This document shows positions 8,116 to 16,788 of a stretch of DNA of 64,000 nt, in pieces. The stretch spans positions 1 to 64,000 of the forward strand of contig JAFYYV010000002.1 of the NCBI GenBank assembly GCA_017557405.1, written 5' to 3'. The translations under genes were made by a program, and so were the position numbers. Every line of letters starts with the position of its first letter. Position 1 is the first letter of the stretch. This stretch comes from Prevotella sp. (GTDB lineage: Bacteria > Bacteroidota > Bacteroidia > Bacteroidales > Bacteroidaceae). The notes below the pieces were generated by a model, which saw only the letters and a list, made by a program, of their open reading frames with translations, was not told where the DNA came from and made no database searches.

Positions 8116-9846
8116 CTACTCTAATGGCAAATACCAGTTTTTAGGTTCCATGAGCAGGGTGCGGAGATTCTGGTCGAGGACTCCCGTGCGACTGGCAATG
8201 GGATCTGCGAGGTAGGCAGGGTTGCCACGACGAAGAGCGACACGCATGAGGTCGTAGAAGCGATAACCTTCGAAGGCTCCTTCGAGTGCCATCTCATCGA
8301 TGATCATGTCTTCAACCAACGGAATCTGATAGTTCACGGTGTCTTGATGCGTAGCCAACTGACTCTCGGGCATGGGGAGCACATAGAACTCGTTGGCGTG
8401 GGAGTCGCCCGAACCGAGCGAATGGACGCCAATGGTGGTTTCACGGGTGAAGGTATTCTCGTCGAAGACGATGTAGGGCGCTGCCTTGGCCAGTTCTTGG
8501 TCTTCGACATAGGCATTGAGGTTCTCGCTGCAGATGCCATATTTCAGGATGGTGAAGGCCGACTGGGGGAACCCGGCTCGGTTGAGGGCCTCTGCGTAGC
8601 GCAGATAGACCATGGTGCAACGATAGAGAGGTACGAGACTCGACCATACCTTGGTGATAGACTGAATGACGTTAGAGTATTCGGAATACTCGTCTCGTCC
8701 ACCATTGGAACCGACCGTGTAGTTGGAATAGAAACGTAGGTCGCCCACGAGGATTTCATCCATAAGTCCCGTTTTGGGGGCATAGATGGTATCGGTGGTC
8801 GTGGCGGTCTTGTTCTCCATACAATAGGTCTGTGCTGCAGAGAGATTGTGCATGGCCCTCGACGGAGTGAGCTGGAAATAGTAGTTGTTCTCGGTCGTGG
8901 ACTCGAAGATGTTACGAATGTCGCTCACAACGCCATCAAAGACACGGTCTTCCATAGGAATGAAAGTGATAATCTCACGCGTGTTAGTGATGCTGTATCC
9001 GTTTTGCGGGCGCTGGAAATCGGAGGCGTCGGGCCAAATGATGCGGCTGGTGTAGCTCATCTGTACGGGATTCTTCTGATCGTTGAGATAGCTGTTGTAC
9101 CAACGTGCGGCCTCCAGATATTGGCCTGACCACAGACAGAGATCGCCCAGCAAAGCCTTCATGGGGATGAAGAACGACTGAGAGTCCCAACCGTCGATAG
9201 TTCCGAAGCGTGGCAGCTCGGTCTCAGCGAATGGAGTGAGGTCTTCGATGAAATACTGGCAGATGTCAGCCAATCCCACATGCGGCTGGTTCATGGCCTG
9301 AAGAGCCTCCTGCTCTGTCATCACGGGATCGAGCACCAAGGGCACTTGTCCATAAATCTGAGCGAGTTGCAAGTAGGTCCATGCGCGGAACGCCTTGACG
9401 GCTGCGAACTCTTGGGTAAAGAGTGTGCGACCACGACGCTGAAGAGCTGTATCGACATGTGCGAGATAGTAGTTGCAGTTATTGATGACTGCATAATAGT
9501 CGCTCACGGCATTGTATTTGTTGTCGGCCGCAAAGTTGAAAGCGGCAAGGTTCTTGAGATCGGCAGAAGCGGCATCGGTGGGAGTCATGAGGTCGCCCCT
9601 CACCTCGCCCAGCAGGATGGTACGGTCAGCGATGACCTGCATCTTGCTGATGATGCCCAACACGCTATAGACAGAGTCGGTGGGATGGTTCAGCGTGTTG
9701 TCTTTCTCGAACTCAACCAGTTCGGAGCTTGTCTCGAGCATGTCCTGACAGGATGTCAACAGCGCTACGCTAAATGATAAATGACAAATGATAAATGATA
9801 AAACCATCAAATGTCTCTTGTATGTTTTGTCTTTCATATTTTTCAT
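8116..9846 (-). CDS. SusD/RagB-family outer-membrane lipoprotein (second pair)
   Basis: The protein has 576 residues with a lipoprotein signal (lipobox around ALLTSC). SusD-family features include an N-terminal helical region with YFLAH-type TPR helices (DYYAVINNCNYYLAHVDTAL; AAVKAFRAWTYLQLAQIYGQ) and a C-terminal RagB/SusD end (YRFYDLMRVALRRGNPAYLA). It would sit on the outer leaflet, capping the SusC channel encoded just upstream (9882-13055, 35-bp gap) and binding the glycan. It is the last gene of the seven-gene operon. Part of its signal peptide (FIICHLSF) is encoded by an ATTTATCATTTGTC-like tandem repeat at 9771-9803. The start could also be the ATG at 9837. Confidence 0.92.
   Translation of the reverse strand: MKNMKDKTYKRHLMVLSFIICHLSFSVALLTSCQDMLETSSELVEFEKDNTLNHPTDSVYSVLGIISKMQVIADRTILLGEVRGDLMTPTDAASADLKNLAAFNFAADNKYNAVSDYYAVINNCNYYLAHVDTALQRRGRTLFTQEFAAVKAFRAWTYLQLAQIYGQVPLVLDPVMTEQEALQAMNQPHVGLADICQYFIEDLTPFAETELPRFGTIDGWDSQSFFIPMKALLGDLCLWSGQYLEAARWYNSYLNDQKNPVQMSYTSRIIWPDASDFQRPQNGYSITNTREIITFIPMEDRVFDGVVSDIRNIFESTTENNYYFQLTPSRAMHNLSAAQTYCMENKTATTTDTIYAPKTGLMDEILVGDLRFYSNYTVGSNGGRDEYSEYSNVIQSITKVWSSLVPLYRCTMVYLRYAEALNRAGFPQSAFTILKYGICSENLNAYVEDQELAKAAPYIVFDENTFTRETTIGVHSLGSGDSHANEFYVLPMPESQLATHQDTVNYQIPLVEDMIIDEMALEGAFEGYRFYDLMRVALRRGNPAYLADPIASRTGVLDQNLRTLLMEPKNWYLPLE
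9771..9803. repeat. AAATGATAAATGACA-type tandem repeat within signal-peptide codons
   Basis: An imperfect tandem of 'aaatgataaatgac' units lies inside the SusD coding sequence and on the minus strand encodes the hydrophobic FIICHLSF core. Related stretches occur at 16676-16699, 18429-18457 and 21767-21798, always at the signal-peptide position of secreted proteins of this operon. Confidence 0.6.
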
Positions 9847-9881
9847 TTTTCCTTTTTCATTTTCCTTTAGGCTATGTCCGC

Positions 9882-12800
9882 TTACAGATTAATGGTGAGA
9901 CCCACAGAGAAGTTCCGACCTGCTGAGAGCAGACCTCGGTCGATGCCTTGCGAGAGGACGCTACTGGCCATCGAACAGTCGGGGTTGGAACCGAGATAGC
10001 GTGTGACGGTGAAGAGGTTGGCAGCGCTTCCCCAGATGTTGATGCCCTGCAGATAGGTGCTGCGGATGGGAATCTGATAGCTGAGAGTGACCGATGCGAG
10101 TCGGAGGTAGCTGCCATCTTCAATCCATCGATCGCTGAAGCGAGAGTTGCCGATGGGGTCGTTGTAGACCACGCGCGGAATATCGGTAGTCTGACCTTCG
10201 GCATTCCATCGTCCTACCATCGCTGTGGTCTGGTTGAGGAAGAGGCTTCCACCCTCGAGCAGCGAGCGCTGGTAGTTGAAGATGTCGTTACCCAACGAAT
10301 AGTTGAAGATAGCGGAAAGGGTCAAGCGTTTCCAATTGAACGTCGTGTAGATGTTTCCGTAGATGTCGGGGTTGGGATTGCCGATGATGGTACGGTCGTC
10401 GTCGTTGATGATACCATCTGGATTGATGTCCTCGAAACGCATGTCGCCAGCGCGGAAGTAGCTGCGTTCGCCATTGGCCTTGACAATGTAGAAGCCATCG
10501 GCAAGAGCGTCGGCAGAGGTGGAATAGACACCCTTACTGCGCCATCCATAGAACACGCCCACAGGCTGTCCCACCTGGGTGAGGATGCCTGCTCCGTAGA
10601 TGTCGGAGACGAATGAGCGGTTGTTGTTGGGCAATGCGGTCACCTTATTGTTATAGTGTCCGGCAGAAGCACCCATCTCCCAACGGAAGTCCTTCAGATT
10701 GAGCAGGCGAGCCGAGAAGCTGATGTCGAAACCGGCATTCTCGAGTTTTCCGTCGTTGCTCCAGTTCTCTTTCAGTCCGCTGGTCCATGCCAGTTGTCGG
10801 AGCGAGAGCAGGTTGGAGGTGTAGCTCTTGAAGAGACTGAGCCGCACGCTGAGACGGTTGTCGATGAAATTACCCTGTAGGGCAGCCGTGATGCGACGGG
10901 TGGTCTCCCATTGCAGTTCGGTATTGCCGATGTTGCCGATGGAAAGGCCCGTAGCCGTGCTGTTGAGCATGCGATTGGCAACGAAGTAAGAGCGCGAGGC
11001 TGTGTAGTCGATATCGTCGTTACCCGTCACATCGTAACCCAAGCTGAAGCGCAGGTAGTCGATGCCGCGGGTCTTGGCGAACCATTTCTCATTGGTGAGC
11101 ACCCAAGCGGCCTCCAGACTCGGGAAGAGTCCCCAAGCCACTCCACCTACCTTCAGTCCAGATGCCTCGTCGCCAAAGCGTGAAGAGGCGTGGGCAGACA
11201 AACCGGCGTTGACATAGAAGCGTTCGGCGAAGTTGTAGTCAGCAAGCGCATACCAAATCATCTCGCGCGTCTTGTCGTCGGCACCATGGGTGTCCTTGAA
11301 CTGGAGCGAGTTGCTCATGTTAGGCGTCTTGTCGTTGCCCGTATTGTATCCCTGCTGGGCGGTCAGCTTGTAGTTGCTGCTGAGATAGCGGAAACCGCCA
11401 TCAAGGGCGATGCTATGGGCTTGGTAGCGATTCTGCCACGACACACGCGTATCGCTCTGTATGGCCGTCTGGCTGGCTGCCTGGCTGGCTGCGATATTCT
11501 GAAGGGTGGTACCCTCGTCGAGACCTGCCACGACGAAGGTGGGAACACCTTGGATGGGCAGATAGTAATTCTCGTTGGTGTTGACCAATCCTAATGTAAA
11601 ATGCTCACTCAGCGTGAGGTGCTTGTTGACCTTGAAGCGAGGCATGACCGAGAACGTGATGAGTCGGTTACCCATCGAGTTGCGGTTCTTGCCTTCACCA
11701 TGCTCAAGGATGGCGGCTGGGTTGGCCAAACGACCCCGACCTTGGAACATACCTTCGAGATAGTCGTCGGCCTCGGCCAAATAGTGACTCAGATTGCCAT
11801 TCTTGTCGAAAGCATAGGGCGAAAGGAAGGGAGCCTTTGCCAAAGCCAGGAACGAAGGTGACGTAATGACTCCCGAAAGGGGATCAAGAGGTGCGCCATC
11901 GTCGCGCAGACCACGGTCGACATCACTATACGAAGCATCGAAACGCACGTTGAGTTTCGGAACCACCTCGATATCGGAGTTCAGTCGCATGTTGAAGCGC
12001 GAATAGTCGTTCTTCAGCAGCGTGCTGTTTCCGAGCGAATAACCTACCGAGAGGTTGTAGCTGGCGACATTGTCACCCCCTTGCACGTTGATGCCGTAGT
12101 TCTGCGAGAAGGCATTATCGTAAACCTGCTCGGTCCAGTCGGTCTGGTTGTGATATTGGTTGTAATAGAAATACGCAGGATCAGCATTCAGGAACTTCAT
12201 TCGACCCAGCGAGTTGGTTTTGTCGGCCAACAGCTCGGTGGCATAGAGCCGATAGTCGTCGGCCGCCATCATCTGGGGAAGCTTCGGTACGAGTTCATAT
12301 CGTCCGTTGATGGTCACATCGATTTTCGTGGCCATGCTCTTGTTGCGCTTGGTCTTGATGAGCAGCACGCCATTGGCACCCTTGGCACCATAGAGGGCGG
12401 TTCCGTTCTTCAAGACTGTGACGCTCTCGATGTCGTTGACATTGAGGTTGGCAAGCATATTGTTATAGTAGCCATCGTGAAGCATCTCGCGGCTATACTG
12501 CATGTCCATCACCACATCGTCGATGACGACCAGCGGCTGGGCATTTGCATGCAACGAGTTGATACCCTCGATAAACATGACATTGCCGATGCCGGGGATT
12601 CCACTACGCGTGATGGAGCGGATGTCGCCACCCAGACGTTGCTGGATGAGCGGGTCGATGGAAACCTCTACCGTATTCGAGAATTTGTCGGCAGACGCCT
12701 GCAGGATGGCCTGCGTCTTACTGTCGTAAGTGGCGCTGAAAGCCTCGTGGTAGAGTCGTGAATTGGCCACCTCGCCATCGTGGCAGTTGGCAATGGCCTC

Positions 12801-13055
12801 CTGTTGCAGGTTGTAGCCCTCGAGTCGGATGACTATCGAGCGGGTGTAGAGGGGCACTTTTATTTCGTAACGGCCTTCTTTGTCGGTCATGGCCGTGTAG
12901 CGGGTATCGCCGTAGGCAGCCACCTGAGCACCCGCGAGCGGCGTGCTAGTAGCGGCATCGACCACTTGTCCCGTGACCACTTTGGTATTCTCCTGTGCGA
13001 CCAGAGACAAAATCAATATGTTGAGAAATGAAAATAGAATGAGTATTCGTTTCAT
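9882..13055 (-). CDS. SusC/RagA-family TonB-linked outer-membrane protein (second pair)
   Basis: This is a 1057-residue TonB-dependent importer. After the signal peptide (MKRILILFSFLNILILSLVA) come a carboxypeptidase-like domain (VTGQVVDAATSTPLAGAQVA), a plug with the SusC-type sequences SGIPGIGNVMFIEGI and TALYGAKGANGVLLIKTKRN, and a 22-strand-type barrel ending SVGLTINL. The region VDIESVTVL-like (NVNDIESVTVLKNGTALYGA) is diagnostic. It precedes its SusD by 35 bp and follows a FAS1 lipoprotein gene by 22 bp. Unlike many SusC proteins it has a weak plug start, and residues 90-130 (AFSATYDSKTQAILQASADK) seem specific. The substrate is presumably a glycan, judging by the neighbouring hydrolases. 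Confidence 0.92.
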   Translation of the reverse strand: MKRILILFSFLNILILSLVAQENTKVVTGQVVDAATSTPLAGAQVAAYGDTRYTAMTDKEGRYEIKVPLYTRSIVIRLEGYNLQQEAIANCHDGEVANSRLYHEAFSATYDSKTQAILQASADKFSNTVEVSIDPLIQQRLGGDIRSITRSGIPGIGNVMFIEGINSLHANAQPLVVIDDVVMDMQYSREMLHDGYYNNMLANLNVNDIESVTVLKNGTALYGAKGANGVLLIKTKRNKSMATKIDVTINGRYELVPKLPQMMAADDYRLYATELLADKTNSLGRMKFLNADPAYFYYNQYHNQTDWTEQVYDNAFSQNYGINVQGGDNVASYNLSVGYSLGNSTLLKNDYSRFNMRLNSDIEVVPKLNVRFDASYSDVDRGLRDDGAPLDPLSGVITSPSFLALAKAPFLSPYAFDKNGNLSHYLAEADDYLEGMFQGRGRLANPAAILEHGEGKNRNSMGNRLITFSVMPRFKVNKHLTLSEHFTLGLVNTNENYYLPIQGVPTFVVAGLDEGTTLQNIAASQAASQTAIQSDTRVSWQNRYQAHSIALDGGFRYLSSNYKLTAQQGYNTGNDKTPNMSNSLQFKDTHGADDKTREMIWYALADYNFAERFYVNAGLSAHASSRFGDEASGLKVGGVAWGLFPSLEAAWVLTNEKWFAKTRGIDYLRFSLGYDVTGNDDIDYTASRSYFVANRMLNSTATGLSIGNIGNTELQWETTRRITAALQGNFIDNRLSVRLSLFKSYTSNLLSLRQLAWTSGLKENWSNDGKLENAGFDISFSARLLNLKDFRWEMGASAGHYNNKVTALPNNNRSFVSDIYGAGILTQVGQPVGVFYGWRSKGVYSTSADALADGFYIVKANGERSYFRAGDMRFEDINPDGIINDDDRTIIGNPNPDIYGNIYTTFNWKRLTLSAIFNYSLGNDIFNYQRSLLEGGSLFLNQTTAMVGRWNAEGQTTDIPRVVYNDPIGNSRFSDRWIEDGSYLRLASVTLSYQIPIRSTYLQGINIWGSAANLFTVTRYLGSNPDCSMASSVLSQGIDRGLLSAGRNFSVGLTINL

Positions 13056-13077
13056 AGCCTTTGTTGTTTTAATTCAT

Positions 13078-14730
13078 TCAGTTTCGTCTTGGTCTGAGAT
13101 AAATGCAATCGAGGTACATCTCACGGGAATAAGAGGAGGTCTCGCGAGCGGTAATAGAGCATTGCAACCTGATGCTGAACTTGATATCGTTCTGTCCATA
13201 GTTGCAAACAGGGAGTTTGAAGTTCTCGGCCAGCACCACGGTGTCCACACGTTCGGGATTGTTCTTGAACTGGGTGTTCTCGCAGTTATAGGTCGCCTCC
13301 GACCCGTCCATATTCACATAATTGATGGTGGCTTTGAACTTGTTGGGACGCAGGTCGGCATTGGCCGCATCATTGATTGTCTTGGGAAGAATGACGGCGC
13401 AGATGTCATAAGCGCCGCTGAGGGTGTTGTTCACGCGGAACGTGAGCTCCCAGTTAGAAGTGGCCCTCTCAGGTACAATCTGCAGATATCCACCCTCGGA
13501 AATGCTGTCGGCAACCAATCGGCGTGTGTTGTATGAGCAATCCCTATGATTCAGGATATACTGCATTTGCTCGGACTCGCACCACAACGGACGGAAATAG
13601 GTCTGTTCGGGTGTGAAAGGCCATTGCTGGGTCTTGAAGAGCACGCCATTGCTACACTCGATACGTTCAGCGCCGTTGAGGATTCCACCTTGTCCGAAAG
13701 GCTTCTGGAAGATGTGGTAGACGGGTTTGCCTGCCACCTGCGAACCGCGGCGATATTGAACCGAGACAAGTGAATCGGTAAGCGTGCGCTGGTCGTTGAC
13801 GTTGAAGATAGCGTCGTCGAGCAAAGCGCGATTGGTCCAATACTGCTGCAAAGAGTCGCGCTTGAGTACCTTCTCGTCGTATTGGAAATAGGTAGCAGCC
13901 TCATCCCAAGCTTGTTTCCACCCAGCGGCAGAGGGAGCCACCATCCAATAGAGAGAGTCTTCGGAATCGATGTATCCGATAGTCTGAAGCATGCGATTGT
14001 ATTCGGTGACTACCGAGTCGACATAGACAGGCACACCCTCGATGATACCGCTCGAGACAGAGCGGTCGGCATCGAACTCGTCCTCCTCGTATTGTCGGAG
14101 GTTGCTGCCGAGGTCTTTGAACTCAGGTAAATCGCAAAGCGTCTCGTAAAGGTTGCGCTGATAGGGCAACGGGCGCTCGGCAATATGAAGCACACCATTC
14201 TTGGCATGCACATTGGGCGTTGTCAACCGCACACCCTCGATAGTTCCATCGGCCAATGCCACGTGTTTCTTGTTGAGAAGCAGCATGGACGTAGGCACGG
14301 CACCCACCGAGTTGAGCGAACGGGCCAGATGGTTGAATACGAAGAAGCGTTCGACCACCGAGTCACCCTGCGCCGTCTGCACCAACTGGAGCAACGAGTC
14401 TTTGTTGAACGACCCATTCACAGGGGCCACAATCGTGAACGACTGGCCACCATCCAACAGGTCGGCATAGCTCACGGGCGTTTTCTTGTGCATACGGAAC
14501 ACCTTGGTCTGCTCCAGCACCTGACAGAAGTCGCTCAGTTGGCTATTCGCCTTCAGCTGCTGCCAAAGGGTGAGGTTGCCTCCCTCTGCGCTCTCTGCTC
14601 CATCGTAGTGGTCGGTCCATTCGGAACAGGCACCCACGAGTGTAGCCGTCACGACGCATAATGCCACTCGCATTACGCACCATTGGCTGCGCCACACTCT
14701 CGTTAGTCTATTCATTACTTTTTGTCTCAT
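13078..14730 (-). CDS. FAS1 (fasciclin) domain lipoprotein
   Basis: The ATG at 14730 gives 550 residues; the frame extends a little further upstream but only to a TTG. The signal peptide ends in a lipobox (ATLVGAC). A FAS1 domain covers about residues 40-180 (FRMHKKTPVSYADLLDGGQS; FTIVAPVNGSFN; GVLHIAERPLPYQ), and a second, more divergent one follows to ~residue 380 (YWMVAPSAAGWKQAWD). The last ~150 residues are a beta-sandwich-like tail resembling a carbohydrate-binding fold (YLDCIYLRPRRN). It sits between another FAS1 gene (54-bp gap) and SusC (22-bp gap), where SusE/SusF-type surface glycan-binding proteins are often found. A glycan-binding or adhesive surface role is inferred. Confidence 0.8.
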   Translation of the reverse strand: MRQKVMNRLTRVWRSQWCVMRVALCVVTATLVGACSEWTDHYDGAESAEGGNLTLWQQLKANSQLSDFCQVLEQTKVFRMHKKTPVSYADLLDGGQSFTIVAPVNGSFNKDSLLQLVQTAQGDSVVERFFVFNHLARSLNSVGAVPTSMLLLNKKHVALADGTIEGVRLTTPNVHAKNGVLHIAERPLPYQRNLYETLCDLPEFKDLGSNLRQYEEDEFDADRSVSSGIIEGVPVYVDSVVTEYNRMLQTIGYIDSEDSLYWMVAPSAAGWKQAWDEAATYFQYDEKVLKRDSLQQYWTNRALLDDAIFNVNDQRTLTDSLVSVQYRRGSQVAGKPVYHIFQKPFGQGGILNGAERIECSNGVLFKTQQWPFTPEQTYFRPLWCESEQMQYILNHRDCSYNTRRLVADSISEGGYLQIVPERATSNWELTFRVNNTLSGAYDICAVILPKTINDAANADLRPNKFKATINYVNMDGSEATYNCENTQFKNNPERVDTVVLAENFKLPVCNYGQNDIKFSIRLQCSITARETSSYSREMYLDCIYLRPRRN

Positions 14731-14784
14731 ATACGTATTTATTTCATTTTCAGTTTTCAATTATCTTTCAGGCTGAAGAACGGC

Positions 14785-16743
14785 TTAGTGGGTGTCTTCG
14801 CCTTGCGGACTTCCATAAACACTCTTCGGACATAGTTCGATATAGTCGAACGACCAATAGCGATCGGGATCGTCGAGCACCTGACGGAAACGGAGATAGT
14901 AGGTCTTGTTTGAGTCAAGATACTTCGTTGCCAACACACGACGCAGATTCCAGTTGTTGCCACGCAGAGGATTGTCGGCATCCCACGGACGATAGCTATC
15001 CATTCCCTTCATATAACCACGGTTGTGCATGGCCTTGTCGTTGGCTGTGTTCTCTTCCTCGTCGTCGGTATCCTCGACCCATCCAATATTGGGATCGGGT
15101 CCATACACACGCAGATCGACAGGAATGCCACAAGGCTCGTTGTTCAGATAGACCTGGACAACACCACGTTCCTCACCCACGGTATATCCCAGACGAATCT
15201 CGTAAGTTCCCGAGGGGACAGGAAGCAGTTTGAAGGAAACGTCGAACACGCCGCTGATACACACAGCATTGGCGCAATAGGAGTTCCAATAACCTACGTC
15301 GCTATGGACACCTACATAGGTCTCGTCGCTCACCTTCCAATCGGTGATGTAATTGTTCTTGAATCCTGTAAGGATATCTTCGCCATAACGACCGCGACCA
15401 TTACAGTTCATGAAATCAGGACTCAACACGGTGGCATCGATACGGATGCGGCAGTTGAGTACTTCGTCGCGAACCTGCGGTGTGTAGGCCAAGATGTCGT
15501 CGAGATAATGATAGACTCCATTGAGGGCGTTCTGGTCGATGGTTCCCGACTCAGAGGGACTCAACACCTTCACACCACGAACGGTGAAACGGTTCTGCAA
15601 ACCCTTGCGATTGATAAACAATCCAGCGGGAGGACCTGCGAAACGCATCATCGTTCCAGGACACATGGTCTCATAGAACTCTTCGGGGTCGCTCAACGAG
15701 GTGTACCAACAATGCTCACGAAGATCGCCTGACATCACCCAACTGTTATATTGACCGATGCGCGGCAACAGGTGATAGGACACGAAACGGTTGAGCGGGT
15801 TCTTGCGATTCTTCACATCGTCATCGTAAAGGCCGGCATCTTCGGGATAGGTCTGGTCGTAGATCTTCTTGGCATAGGCCTTCAAATCGTCGATGTTGTT
15901 GATTCCCTTAGAATAGTAAACCGAATCGGGCTCTACAAAAGCCGTGTATTTGAAATATCGTTTCTCAGGCCAGAAGGAACGTGTATACAAGGCAGAACCT
16001 GATGTACAACGCACCATCACTCCCGTGTGCACAGAGTCCTCGCTGCAGGAGTAGGTCTCATCGATGTATTTCACCAACGAATCGGCCATACCCGTGAGTT
16101 GCAAAGCCTGTGAGAAAAGCGTCAATGTCGGGTCTTCGGCAATCTTGTCGGCTAGCAACAGACTGCTCGAGGTAATGACATTGTTGAGCACATGAACCAC
16201 ACCATTGGTTACTGAATCGTCGCGCTCAAGGATGCGGGCGTTCTTGTTGATGTAGTAAACCAACGCGTTATGGTTGGTCACATCTGAGTCGCTCGACAAC
16301 ACGATGTAGCTGTCGTCCATGTTGAGTTCGGGAAGGGCACCCTCACTAATGTCTGTGGTGAAGAAAGCACCTTTCTTGATAATATGCGTACGAGCCAATG
16401 TGTCGCACGATTCCGTGGGGATGGCATCGATATTACCATATCCCATCTTTTTCAGATAGCGGTCGATGGCTTCGTTATTAGGCGCAAAGAGCGTATAGTC
16501 GCCATACGTGGAGAGCATGGAGAAATAAGGTGTGCGCTTCAGAATACCAATGAAGTCGCTGAATTGCTCTTCGTTCTCTTCAAGGAATCCTGCTGCTGTG
16601 AGCTTGGTTGACGAATAATAATTCATGGGAATATCGTCGTCGTTGTCCACACAAGAGGTGAGCCCCACGCCCATCGACAAGTGACAAATAACAAACGCCA
16701 AGGCTATCAGCCATTTATTGTTCTTGTTTACTTTGGTAATCAT
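14785..16743 (-). CDS. FAS1 (fasciclin) domain lipoprotein
   Basis: The protein has 652 residues. The lipobox (VGLTSC) follows a signal peptide that is nearly identical to that of the upstream SusD (MITKVNKNNKWLIALA against MITKINKKNKWLIALA). FAS1 domain 1 covers about residues 45-200 (FIGILKRTPYFSMLSTYGDY; TLFAPNNEAIDRYLKKMGY; NGVVHVLNNVITSS). A second lies at ~200-420. Then a beta-sandwich-like domain (GTYEIRLGYTVGEERGVVQV, then YWSFDYIELCPKS) ends the protein, as in the FAS1 protein encoded next. FAS1 folds mediate adhesion and sometimes carbohydrate binding; here surface glycan binding beside the Sus porters is the likely job. The gap to the SusD gene upstream is 45 bp. Confidence 0.82.
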   Translation of the reverse strand: MITKVNKNNKWLIALAFVICHLSMGVGLTSCVDNDDDIPMNYYSSTKLTAAGFLEENEEQFSDFIGILKRTPYFSMLSTYGDYTLFAPNNEAIDRYLKKMGYGNIDAIPTESCDTLARTHIIKKGAFFTTDISEGALPELNMDDSYIVLSSDSDVTNHNALVYYINKNARILERDDSVTNGVVHVLNNVITSSSLLLADKIAEDPTLTLFSQALQLTGMADSLVKYIDETYSCSEDSVHTGVMVRCTSGSALYTRSFWPEKRYFKYTAFVEPDSVYYSKGINNIDDLKAYAKKIYDQTYPEDAGLYDDDVKNRKNPLNRFVSYHLLPRIGQYNSWVMSGDLREHCWYTSLSDPEEFYETMCPGTMMRFAGPPAGLFINRKGLQNRFTVRGVKVLSPSESGTIDQNALNGVYHYLDDILAYTPQVRDEVLNCRIRIDATVLSPDFMNCNGRGRYGEDILTGFKNNYITDWKVSDETYVGVHSDVGYWNSYCANAVCISGVFDVSFKLLPVPSGTYEIRLGYTVGEERGVVQVYLNNEPCGIPVDLRVYGPDPNIGWVEDTDDEEENTANDKAMHNRGYMKGMDSYRPWDADNPLRGNNWNLRRVLATKYLDSNKTYYLRFRQVLDDPDRYWSFDYIELCPKSVYGSPQGEDTH

Positions 16744-16788
16744 GTCTTTAAATATTAAAGATGAAAGATTAAAAATGAAAGATTAGAA

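Noticed and set aside
8344-9777. Long open frames antisense to the SusD gene
   Set aside because: They mirror the codon pattern of the real gene, have no promoter or recognisable domain, and are expected shadows in G/C-rich third positions.
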